From Patescibacteria group bacterium (lineage in GTDB: Bacteria; Patescibacteriota; JACMRA01), in contig JAOZKL010000032.1 of NCBI GenBank assembly GCA_029935375.1, positions 1-7,805 on the forward strand: a stretch of 7,805 bases of DNA. The letters run 5' to 3'. This document shows positions 1-4,995 of the stretch, in pieces. Below the pieces are notes generated by a model that was given only the letters and a program-made list of their open reading frames with translations, searched no databases and had not been told where the DNA came from. Position 1 is the stretch's first letter, and the number at the start of each line of letters is the position of its first letter. A program made the translations under genes and the position numbers.

Positions 1-150
1 ATCATTACACAACTCACCAACTTCTTCATTTATTTTTACGGTATCAGATAAAATGCTGTTTTCGTCATTTTCGTGACCAAGCATATCAAACCGATCCCTT
101 ATTCTAAAGTTTATAATTTTCATAAAACTCTGCAACTGATCTATAGTCAT
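1..150 (-). CDS. MazG-like nucleotide pyrophosphohydrolase, N-terminal part (cut by window edge)
   Basis: Fifty codons are open from an ATG at 148-150 to the window edge, reading MTIDQLQSFMKIINFRIRDR and on to a segment INEEVGELCND at residues 40-50. The EEVGEL pattern is the first metal-binding E-x-x-E helix typical of all-alpha NTP pyrophosphohydrolases of the MazG family, which hydrolyse nucleoside triphosphates to monophosphate and pyrophosphate. Only this half of the metal site is visible; the second (E-x-x-D) lies outside. The start lies 2 nt after the stop of the HAD-like gene upstream on the same strand, with no Shine-Dalgarno sequence, so the two are almost certainly cotranscribed and probably translationally coupled. 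The family call rests on one motif, so another alpha-helical NTPase-like protein remains possible. Confidence 0.6.
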   Translation of the reverse strand, partial: MTIDQLQSFMKIINFRIRDRFDMLGHENDENSILSDTVKINEEVGELCND

Positions 151-152
151 AT

Positions 153-569
153 TTATATAGAGTGCATCGTTTTTGCTAAACTGTCAAACAAAATGTACTC
201 CGTAGAAATACCATCAAAGTACTGACCATAAATAAGGCTATCATCAGTATGTTGGTCTATACCAACCCTACTGCAATAATCTGCTTTTGTCCTGTCCCAA
301 ATTGATTTATCAACCAATGGCTGTGTTTTGTCTCCATTTTTGTAGGTCATTGCAGTCCCAATCTCTTTATGATAATCAGAAATAGAGAAAAAATGTGTAT
401 ATTGTATATCCCATCGTTTCAAATCTTTTTTGAGGTTATCGGTCATTGATATACCTGTAACTATATGCACCTCAGCTCCTGCAAGTCGTTGTTCTGCAAT
501 TATAGCAGCAAAAAACTCTGGGTAAGCATCTATGACGCCGTGAATATCATAACTGTATTTCTTTGACAT
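153..569 (-). CDS. small HAD-superfamily-like phosphatase with DIHGV motif
   Basis: This 138-residue protein opens with beta-strand YSYDIHGVID (residues 5-14), which matches HAD motif I (DxDGT/V) with nucleophile D8. The usual second Asp is His10 here. A second strand ends in IVTG with T38 (motif II), K95 in DRTKADYC fits motif III, and D109-D110 fits the acidic motif IV. HAD enzymes are mostly Mg-dependent phosphatases; the substrate cannot be told from sequence. The size suggests a minimal core with no large cap domain. The second Asp is the usual general acid/base, so its replacement by His may alter or weaken phosphatase chemistry. The gene has its own promoter and runs into the MazG-like gene 2 nt downstream, which suggests a role in nucleotide handling (inference). 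It ends in TAA and has no Shine-Dalgarno sequence. Confidence 0.72.
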   Translation of the reverse strand: MSKKYSYDIHGVIDAYPEFFAAIIAEQRLAGAEVHIVTGISMTDNLKKDLKRWDIQYTHFFSISDYHKEIGTAMTYKNGDKTQPLVDKSIWDRTKADYCSRVGIDQHTDDSLIYGQYFDGISTEYILFDSLAKTMHSI

Positions 570-580
570 AAAAGAAAGCT

Positions 581-609
581 ACTAAAAGCAATAAAAATAA
601 AATTGTCAA
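581..609 (-). promoter_or_regulatory. promoter of the HAD-like/MazG-like pair
   Basis: An exact -35 TTGACA (604-609, read on the minus strand) is followed after 17 nt by TTTAGT (581-586), a 4/6 match to TATAAT. Only 11 nt separate the -10 from the ATG at 569, so the predicted transcript starts about 4-5 nt before the start codon and is nearly leaderless. The -35 directly abuts the T-tract of the RRM gene terminator. Confidence 0.65.
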
Positions 610-610
610 G

Positions 611-632
611 AAAAAAGACCCCTTTCGGGGCT
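611..632 (-). terminator. rho-independent terminator of the RRM gene
   Basis: On the minus strand GCCCC-GAAA-GGGGT forms a 5-bp stem (one G-U pair) closed by a GAAA tetraloop, followed by C and six T. It lies about 32 nt after the RRM stop codon, and is the clearest intrinsic terminator in the window. Confidence 0.85.
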
Positions 633-664
633 AGTTAAAATAAAATTTTGAACTATATCGACGA

Positions 665-934
665 TTAACGACGATCTCTGTCTTTGTTTGAAGGTTTAGC
701 TTCATTAACAACCAAATCACGACCGTCAAGTTCTTGACCATCTAAATCTGCAACTGCTTTCTGAGCATCTTCTTCATTAACATATGTGACGAATCCAAAA
801 CCACGTGAACGACCAGTATCTCGGTCATTAACGATGACAGCTTCTTCAACTTCACCAATTTCTTCGAAAAATCTTTTCAATTCTTCGTTATCAACACCCC
901 ATGAGAGGTTTCCAATAAACAATTTCTTTGACAT
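665..934 (-). CDS. single-RRM RNA-binding protein
   Basis: This 89-residue protein is one RNA-recognition motif. RNP2 is LFIGNL (residues 5-10) and RNP1 is RGFGFVTY (44-51), including the aromatic residues (F6, F46, F48) that stack on RNA bases. The order beta-alpha-beta-beta-alpha-beta fills residues 4-78, followed by a short charged tail ending DRDRR. Small single-RRM proteins of this type occur in cyanobacteria and several other bacteria, where some are cold-induced and bind single-stranded RNA; the target here is unknown. The gene is monocistronic, bracketed by a strong promoter and an intrinsic terminator. It has an unusually long leader of about 48 nt for this window, containing a hairpin, which could allow autoregulation (inference). 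There is no Shine-Dalgarno sequence; the start fits the MSKK opening seen in neighbouring genes. Confidence 0.95.
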   Translation of the reverse strand: MSKKLFIGNLSWGVDNEELKRFFEEIGEVEEAVIVNDRDTGRSRGFGFVTYVNEEDAQKAVADLDGQELDGRDLVVNEAKPSNKDRDRR

Positions 935-955
935 AACTATATAAATAACTAGTTG

Positions 956-973
956 AATAGCAAAAATGCTATT
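956..973 (-). promoter_or_regulatory. hairpin in the RRM mRNA leader
   Basis: The minus strand reads AATAGCA-TTTT-TGCTATT, a perfect 7-bp stem with a four-U loop. It lies between the predicted transcription start (about 983) and the ATG at 934, ending 21 nt before the start codon. No long T-tract follows it on the RRM strand, so it is not an obvious terminator. A regulatory or mRNA-stability role is inferred only. Confidence 0.5.
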
Positions 974-989
974 TTACAACTACGATGGT

Positions 990-1018
990 ACTATAACCTA
1001 CTTTTGATTTTCTGTCAA
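990..1018 (-). promoter_or_regulatory. strong sigma70-type promoter of the RRM gene
   Basis: On the minus strand TTGACA (1013-1018), a 17-nt spacer and TATAGT (990-995) give an 11/12 match to the housekeeping consensus with optimal spacing. This is the best promoter in the window. The predicted start near 983 leaves a leader of about 48 nt. Confidence 0.88.
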
Positions 1019-1034
1019 GAGTTTTTGTGAGCAT

Positions 1035-1059
1035 AAAAAAAATAGCTACAAAATAGCTA
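1035..1059 (-). terminator. probable intrinsic terminator of tRNA-Pro
   Basis: On the minus strand TAGCTA-TTTTG-TAGCTA is a 6-bp stem with a 5-nt loop, followed at once by eight T. The stem is AT-rich and weak, but the long T-tract and its position 16 nt after the tRNA 3' end favour a terminator. Confidence 0.6.
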
Positions 1060-1074
1060 CAATTAAGGTTAAAA

Positions 1075-1149
1075 TGGTCGGGATGCTGGGAATTGAACCC
1101 AGTGTCTCTTGTTCCCAAAACAAGCATGTTACCGGTACACCACATCCCG
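1075..1149 (-). tRNA. tRNA-Pro, anticodon UGG, CCA encoded
   Basis: The minus strand folds into a complete 75-nt cloverleaf. The acceptor stem CGGGATG pairs with CATCCCG. The D arm is GTGT/ACAT with a CCGGTA-type loop. The anticodon stem CTTGT/ACAAG encloses loop TTTGGGA, which gives anticodon TGG. A 5-nt variable loop follows, then T stem CTGGG/CCCAG with loop TTCAATT, discriminator A and a gene-encoded CCA. The C1-G72 pair and A73 are the usual bacterial tRNA-Pro identity features. UGG reads CCA and by wobble other proline codons. The gene is monocistronic, with its own promoter and a probable terminator. Confidence 0.97.
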
Positions 1150-1169
1150 CTGTTAATACAGCATATTAT

Positions 1170-1197
1170 TATTTATATAAAAAACAAATATTGTCAA
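1170..1197 (-). promoter_or_regulatory. promoter of tRNA-Pro
   Basis: An exact TTGACA (1192-1197, minus strand) is followed by an extremely AT-rich stretch. The best-spaced -10 is TAAATA (1170-1175, 16-nt spacer), but the exact hexamer is ambiguous. It is divergent from the dcd promoter, with only 18 bp between the two -35 boxes. Confidence 0.6.
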
Positions 1198-1215
1198 GAG
1201 TAGGCAAAACAACAT

Positions 1216-1244
1216 TTGACATTTTGTATCTTTGTATCAAGACT
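1216..1244 (+). promoter_or_regulatory. promoter of dcd, likely giving a leaderless mRNA
   Basis: An exact TTGACA (1216-1221) is followed after 17 nt by AAGACT (1239-1244). This is a weak -10 that still keeps the two most important bases (A at position 2, T at position 6). Only 8 nt separate it from the ATG at 1253, so transcription should begin at or within about 2 nt of the start codon. Confidence 0.5.
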
Positions 1245-1252
1245 GCAAATAC

Positions 1253-1822
1253 ATGCAACTATCAGATGGGGAAATCAAAAAAGCTCTAAAAACTGGAGAC
1301 ATAATCATAGAAGACTTCGATGAAAACAGGCTACAACCAGCTAGTTATGATGTGCTATTGGGCAATGAGTTTATGATCTTTGACAAACATAAGCTAGATA
1401 TAATAGACCCAAGAGAGGATGTTAGCAAGTATATGACAAAGGTTGTGCTGAAAGATGAAGATGATTATTTTGTATTGCACCCAAAGGAGTTTGCACTCTC
1501 TATGACAAAAGACTATATAGGAGTTAACCAAAAGTATGCTTGTGAAATAATGGGCAAATCGTCTCTAGCTAGGCTTGGACTGATAGTACACACAACTGCT
1601 GGGTTTATAGACCCCGGAAACGAGCTAAACATTACATTAGAATTTTTTAATACTAACAGTATACCAATAAAGCTATACCCAGGTATGAAAATAGGGCAAA
1701 TTGCATTTTACAAACTTGGAGAGCCTTGCCAAAGACCGTATGGAAGCGATGGATTAAACAGTAAATATTACAAAGCCAGAACAGTACAAGGCAGCCAAAT
1801 GCATAGGAATTATAAAAAGTAG
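1253..1822 (+). CDS. dcd: dCTP deaminase, probably bifunctional dCTP deaminase/dUTPase
   Basis: This 189-residue protein belongs to the trimeric dUTPase-fold Dcd family, which deaminates dCTP to dUTP for thymidylate synthesis. It opens with the typical MQLSDGEI. GKSSLARLG (101-109) matches the conserved GRSSLARLG triphosphate loop, with Lys replacing Arg at 102. The catalytic Glu is E130 in ITLEFFN, and PGMKIGQI (143-150) and a C-terminal SKYYKAR lid follow. The segment HTTAGFIDPG (113-122) resembles the bifunctional Mycobacterium and Methanocaldococcus enzymes that go from dCTP straight to dUMP, rather than the HVTAHRIDPG of E. coli Dcd; bifunctionality is therefore inferred. The upstream in-frame ATG at 1232 lies inside the promoter and adds non-family residues, so 1253 is preferred. 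It is the only plus-strand gene and ends 2 bp from the convergent fibre gene. Confidence 0.95.
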   Translation: MQLSDGEIKKALKTGDIIIEDFDENRLQPASYDVLLGNEFMIFDKHKLDIIDPREDVSKYMTKVVLKDEDDYFVLHPKEFALSMTKDYIGVNQKYACEIMGKSSLARLGLIVHTTAGFIDPGNELNITLEFFNTNSIPIKLYPGMKIGQIAFYKLGEPCQRPYGSDGLNSKYYKARTVQGSQMHRNYKK

Positions 1823-1824
1823 CA

Positions 1825-3261
1825 CTATAAGATCCCACCAGATTGAACACCAGCAGTAGTATACCCCCTATTTGAACATGTAATGCTAGTATCTTGTATT
1901 GTATCTGTAGCAAAATCTAATGTATTAACTGTATCAACAGCAACATGATCACTAGAGAAATAACCATATACTGAATTATTACACCCAGCCAAATGCTGTC
2001 TTACCGATGTTAGCGTTGCAACACTACCAGTTATAGTTTCAGTTGAAAAATCAAAGCTATCTATCCTATCTATTTTTGCTGTACCATTCCACCCTCCGGC
2101 AAAATAACCGCTTGTAGTAGAGTTTACACCTGTTAAACCAAAATTAGTTGAAGGTAAAAAAGCAGTTGGGTTAATTGCAGCTTCTGTAGAAAAGTTTAAC
2201 CCATCAATTGTGTTTCTGCCTACTGTACCATCAGTAGCACCTCCACCAAAATATCCATTTATAGTAGAGTTTATACCTGACAACATATCCCTAGCAATAC
2301 TCAATACGGCTATAATATTATTTTGTGACTCATCAGCATAAACAATAGAATCAATTTCATTTAATGATGTGTCTCCCACTATCCGTCCACCTCCAATATA
2401 ACCAGATGTAGTAGAATTTAACCCTGCCACAAGAGACCTCGCAACAGACAATCCATTAACAGATGTAAAATGTGTTTCATCTATAAATACAATACCATCT
2501 ACAACATCGTAAGTAATTGTCAGGGCACCAGCATTTCCACCGCCACCGAAATAACCCCTCGCAATACTATTAAACCCTGCAACACCAACTCTGTTTGATG
2601 CTAAATTGATAGAAGTTGTGATTTTTGTTAGAGTTGAAAAAACAATACCGTCTATTACCGCCGCACTTCCTCCAAAATAACCCTTGCCTCCACCATTTAG
2701 CCATTGGGTTACAACCCCTGATGTTATCCATTCTGTACCGTTTATACAATATAGTTCTGTTGTAGAGGCTTTTGTAGTAGTTATTAATAGTTCTGTACCA
2801 GCAGTTATAGTAGTTGTGTATATCTTATCGTCTCCACTTTTTTCTATTTGTAATGTTTGATCTTCACTGTTAATAATAGTTACTTTCATTCCAGCTACTG
2901 CATCTGGAAGAGTAAATTTGACAATACCACTTGCCCCATCATTGCTAAATCCATTTAAACCTGTTTCAGCTTCTGCTGGCGTAATTGTATAATCTGCTGT
3001 TTTGGCTGTTATGTTGAATTTTTGTTCTACATTGCCAGTTAATAGTATTTGCCAAGCAGACCCGTCCCAATTTAACAATTCTTGGGATTCTGTATCTATA
3101 TATATTCTACCTTCATCATCTACAGTCAAACCTGCTGGACGACTAGCTGTATCTCCATTGTGTATTCCACCTAGACTAGCTGGACCAAGTTGACCTAACC
3201 AAGAGTTTAATGTATCTCCCCAGTTTTTGTCTCCTTTCGTTGGTAGTTGGTTTATTGGCAT
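1825..3261 (-). CDS. tail-fibre-like protein with six-unit kelch-like repeat head
   Basis: This 478-residue protein has three parts. Residues 1-30 (INQLPTKG, NWG, LNSWL) and 35-75 (RPAGL, YIDT, NWDGSAW) resemble N-terminal stem and repeat modules of phage tail fibres. Residues 80-178 form a beta-rich module (TADYTIT, VKFTLPDAVAGM, ELYCINGTEW) also common in fibre proteins. Residues 194-478 hold six units of 42-51 residues, each opening with GYF/GYI plus GG (at 194, 236, 287, 336, 385 and 433) and closing near AGxNST, which suggests a six-bladed beta-propeller. No signal peptide or transmembrane segment is visible, so the export route is unknown. It lies 18 nt after the Cys-rich membrane protein gene with no promoter between, probably in the fba transcript. 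A surface or virion-like adhesin is inferred; its target is unknown. The first 178 residues match the 349-residue protein. Confidence 0.85.
   Translation of the reverse strand: MPINQLPTKGDKNWGDTLNSWLGQLGPASLGGIHNGDTASRPAGLTVDDEGRIYIDTESQELLNWDGSAWQILLTGNVEQKFNITAKTADYTITPAEAETGLNGFSNDGASGIVKFTLPDAVAGMKVTIINSEDQTLQIEKSGDDKIYTTTITAGTELLITTTKASTTELYCINGTEWITSGVVTQWLNGGGKGYFGGSAAVIDGIVFSTLTKITTSINLASNRVGVAGFNSIARGYFGGGGNAGALTITYDVVDGIVFIDETHFTSVNGLSVARSLVAGLNSTTSGYIGGGRIVGDTSLNEIDSIVYADESQNNIIAVLSIARDMLSGINSTINGYFGGGATDGTVGRNTIDGLNFSTEAAINPTAFLPSTNFGLTGVNSTTSGYFAGGWNGTAKIDRIDSFDFSTETITGSVATLTSVRQHLAGCNNSVYGYFSSDHVAVDTVNTLDFATDTIQDTSITCSNRGYTTAGVQSGGIL
1828..2682 (-). repeat. six tandem kelch-like protein repeats
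   Basis: The coding sequence holds six units of about 42-51 codons (residues 194, 236, 287, 336, 385 and 433 onward). Each has GYF(G/A)GG, a polar turn, ID-x-(I/L/F)-x-F-(S/A)TE, then (S/A)xxR and (A/T)GxNSTT. The last unit is degenerate (GYFSSD, ending AGVQSGGIL). The units diverge in DNA, so this is an old protein repeat, not a simple sequence repeat. Confidence 0.8.
2728..3261 (-). repeat. constant N-terminal module, copy 1 (in the 478-residue protein)
   Basis: Codons 1-178 align without gaps to codons 1-178 of the gene at 4996-6045. My by-eye count gives about 32 amino-acid differences (about 82% identity). Over the first 200 nt there are about 24 base differences (about 88% identity). 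Similarity stops abruptly after CINGTEW. Confidence 0.88.
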
Positions 3262-3279
3262 ATTGTTTTAGTTATAATT

Positions 3280-3921
3280 TTATCGTTTAGTTGTTTTCTT
3301 TCGTTTCTTAGTTTGTTTATTTTTTCTCTTCAAATATGGTCCAGAGTAACTAATGACAAGCAATACTATTATTACAGAGTACATTATCACCCTACTTATC
3401 TTAACCCCTGCTACCTGATCGTCTTCCTCCTCAGTATTTTGATCATCTTCTTTGTCATCAACAATATCTCCAGATTTTTGCATAAAGACAAGATCCTTTA
3501 GGACGCATTTTGTATAATCATCTCCAAAAAATATTTCCCCACCACTTGCGTTGCAATCGTCATAATTATCTACTCTGTTATAAAAAGAATCGTCTAGGTC
3601 TCTATTCATATAACAAACTTCAACACAAACATCAATACATACAATGTTTTGGTCAGTCTCATTTCTACAATGTGATGCACAGGAGTCAAATATACCTCCA
3701 ATGTCTTGGCAAGTTTGTTTGTTTACTCCTATACATTCCCCAAAGTCGTTATATTGCCCACCTTCTAGTTCGCACTTTTCAGGAGCCAAAACATCAACAG
3801 ATTGAATGCCTGATCCAAGAGCCACCTCCTCTACCGTACTGTGTACAGGAGAAGATGCAGAAATCATCCCGAATATAAAAGCTAAAGAAATTGAAAGAGT
3901 GTTTACTATTATTTTTGACAT
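3280..3921 (-). CDS. Cys-rich single-pass membrane protein with signal peptide (unknown function)
   Basis: I do not recognise a named family. The 213 residues show a signal peptide (about 1-28; hydrophobic core LSISLAFIFGMISA, possible cleavage after VHS). An extracytoplasmic part holds ten Cys (50, 63, 71, 81, 85, 95, 99, 103, 123, 139), an even number that suits disulfide bonds. An acidic linker (154-169, almost all D/E/N/Q) comes next, then a transmembrane helix (about 176-193) and a strongly basic cytoplasmic tail (198-213, 11 of 16 residues K/R). This predicts N-out, C-in topology by the positive-inside rule. The CQDIGGIFDSC pattern recalls small disulfide-knit domains, but I cannot assign one. 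The gene lies 34 nt after fba and 18 nt before the fibre-like gene on the same strand, with no TTGACA promoter of its own, so an operon and a surface partnership with the fibre protein are plausible. Confidence 0.85.
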   Translation of the reverse strand: MSKIIVNTLSISLAFIFGMISASSPVHSTVEEVALGSGIQSVDVLAPEKCELEGGQYNDFGECIGVNKQTCQDIGGIFDSCASHCRNETDQNIVCIDVCVEVCYMNRDLDDSFYNRVDNYDDCNASGGEIFFGDDYTKCVLKDLVFMQKSGDIVDDKEDDQNTEEEDDQVAGVKISRVIMYSVIIVLLVISYSGPYLKRKNKQTKKRKKTTKR

Positions 3922-3955
3922 ATTACTAGTTATGTATTTTTTTGAGACGATATGA

Positions 3956-4951
3956 TTATAACTTTCCTTCTGATGCTAACGAACAATTTTTGGCTGCTTT
4001 TTGCAACTCTTGCTGAGATTGCTCATCAGTCTTAGCTTCATCTGCCCAAGCGTTTAGAGCTGGTTGCTGGATCCCACGACCGTAAGAAAAACTAATTGTC
4101 CAAGGCTTTCCACCAAACATTTTATTTATCATATTTAACCTATCTGCAGACTGCTTTGGAGTTTGCCCACCAGATAGAAAAACGATTCCAGCTACCTGCG
4201 TTGGAACATTTTCTTTGAAACATTTCATAGTTTGCTCTGCAATGACCTCATCAGATACCTGCTGACCAGACTCTTTACCAGGCAATATCATATTTGTCTT
4301 CAATAGCAAGCCTTCTAGCTCTGCACCTTTGCTTTCTAGTTTTGAAAACAACTTAGACAAAGCACGACTACTTGCGCCATAACATTGATTGATAGTATGC
4401 TTACCACTCATCACAATTTCTGGTTCTATTATTGGTACAATACCATTTTTTTGACAAATAACAGCATAATCAGCCAACGCTTCCATATTCTGATCCAAAC
4501 AAGTATTTGTTGGCATTACATCGCTAATATATATAGCAGCTCTCCATTTTGCAAATTCTGCGCCCAGCTCTTTATATTCTTTCAGCCTAGCATCCAAACC
4601 ATCTAGCCCTATTGTTAAATGCTCTCCATTTTCTCCTTCTGGACAATCTACCTTACCTTGATCAACCTTGATACCAACAGCAATTCCCTTGCTCTTTAAG
4701 ATATCAGCAAAACTCTCTCCAACCTCGTTTGACTGTCTTATAGTTTCATCAAAAAGGATATAACCAGAGATAGACTCCTCAATATTAGGAGTTGTAACCA
4801 AAAGCTCACGATACTGCCTTCGTTTTTCCTCTGTGAAAGGGATATCCAATGCATCGAATCGGTTTTTACAAGTGCCTGTACTCTCATCAATAGCTAGAAT
4901 ACCCTTGCCTGATTCTACTAGTTTGCTTGCGATTATACTAAGTTTTGACAT
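3956..4951 (-). CDS. fba: class I fructose-bisphosphate aldolase
   Basis: This 331-residue Schiff-base aldolase cleaves fructose 1,6-bisphosphate to dihydroxyacetone phosphate and glyceraldehyde 3-phosphate in cytoplasmic glycolysis and runs in reverse in gluconeogenesis. It matches the eukaryote-type class I family along its length. GILAIDEST has D22 (rabbit D33), KWRAAI has K135 (K146), IIEPEI has E176 (E187), LLLKTNMILPG has Schiff-base K218 (K229), and FLSGGQT and SFSYGRG supply the phosphate-binding loops. It is slightly shorter than the roughly 360-residue animal enzymes and lacks their C-terminal Tyr (it ends SEGKL). The rabbit K149 position is not a Lys here. It has its own promoter and the only convincing Shine-Dalgarno in the window, and probably heads a transcript that includes the Cys-rich membrane protein and the kelch fibre gene. 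Confidence 0.96.
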   Translation of the reverse strand: MSKLSIIASKLVESGKGILAIDESTGTCKNRFDALDIPFTEEKRRQYRELLVTTPNIEESISGYILFDETIRQSNEVGESFADILKSKGIAVGIKVDQGKVDCPEGENGEHLTIGLDGLDARLKEYKELGAEFAKWRAAIYISDVMPTNTCLDQNMEALADYAVICQKNGIVPIIEPEIVMSGKHTINQCYGASSRALSKLFSKLESKGAELEGLLLKTNMILPGKESGQQVSDEVIAEQTMKCFKENVPTQVAGIVFLSGGQTPKQSADRLNMINKMFGGKPWTISFSYGRGIQQPALNAWADEAKTDEQSQQELQKAAKNCSLASEGKL

Positions 4952-4957
4952 ATACTA

Positions 4958-4963
4958 ATCACC
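4958..4963 (-). promoter_or_regulatory. Shine-Dalgarno of fba
   Basis: GGTGAT lies 6 nt before the ATG on the minus strand and is complementary to the 3' end of 16S rRNA (GGAGGTGATC). No other start in the window has a comparable match. Confidence 0.6.
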
Positions 4964-4969
4964 GTATAT

Positions 4970-4989
4970 ATTATACCAGATTTTGTCAA
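4970..4989 (-). promoter_or_regulatory. promoter of fba, extended -10 type
   Basis: A perfect TATAAT (4970-4975) is preceded by TGG, giving an extended -10 (TGnTATAAT). An exact TTGACA (4984-4989) lies only 8 nt upstream, too close to serve as its -35. With 17-nt spacing that TTGACA would instead use TACGGT as -10. Either reading gives a leader of about 15 nt or less. The region starts 6 bp after the stop of the 349-residue gene. Confidence 0.65.
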
Positions 4990-4995
4990 GCAAGA

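Noticed and set aside
1043..1059. Direct repeat of TAGCTAC as an operator
   Set aside because: The palindromic TAGCTA units form a stem followed by eight T on the tRNA strand, better explained as a terminator.
1232..1252. Upstream in-frame ATG for dcd
   Set aside because: It lies between the -35 and -10 of the dcd promoter. The family starts with M-x-L-S/C-D, which matches the ATG at 1253.
1074..1289. 71-codon plus-strand open frame across the tRNA region
   Set aside because: It reads antisense through a complete tRNA-Pro cloverleaf and the two divergent promoters, and overlaps the start of dcd in another frame.
1653..1913. 86-codon hydrophobic minus-strand frame spanning the dcd/fibre junction
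   Set aside because: It is antisense to the conserved 3' half of dcd and overlaps the fibre gene in another frame; the hydrophobicity arises from the complement of A-rich coding sequence.
3247..3501. Plus-strand frame encoding a seemingly membrane-spanning 84-residue peptide
   Set aside because: It is antisense to the acidic linker, transmembrane segment and basic tail of the Cys-rich protein, has no promoter or ribosome-binding signal, and shows no family motif.
562..4951. Plus-strand TTGACAT sites at 565, 927, 3916 and 4945 (approximate) as promoters
   Set aside because: They are the complement of ATGTCAAA, the shared MSK opening of four genes, and have no downstream plus-strand gene.
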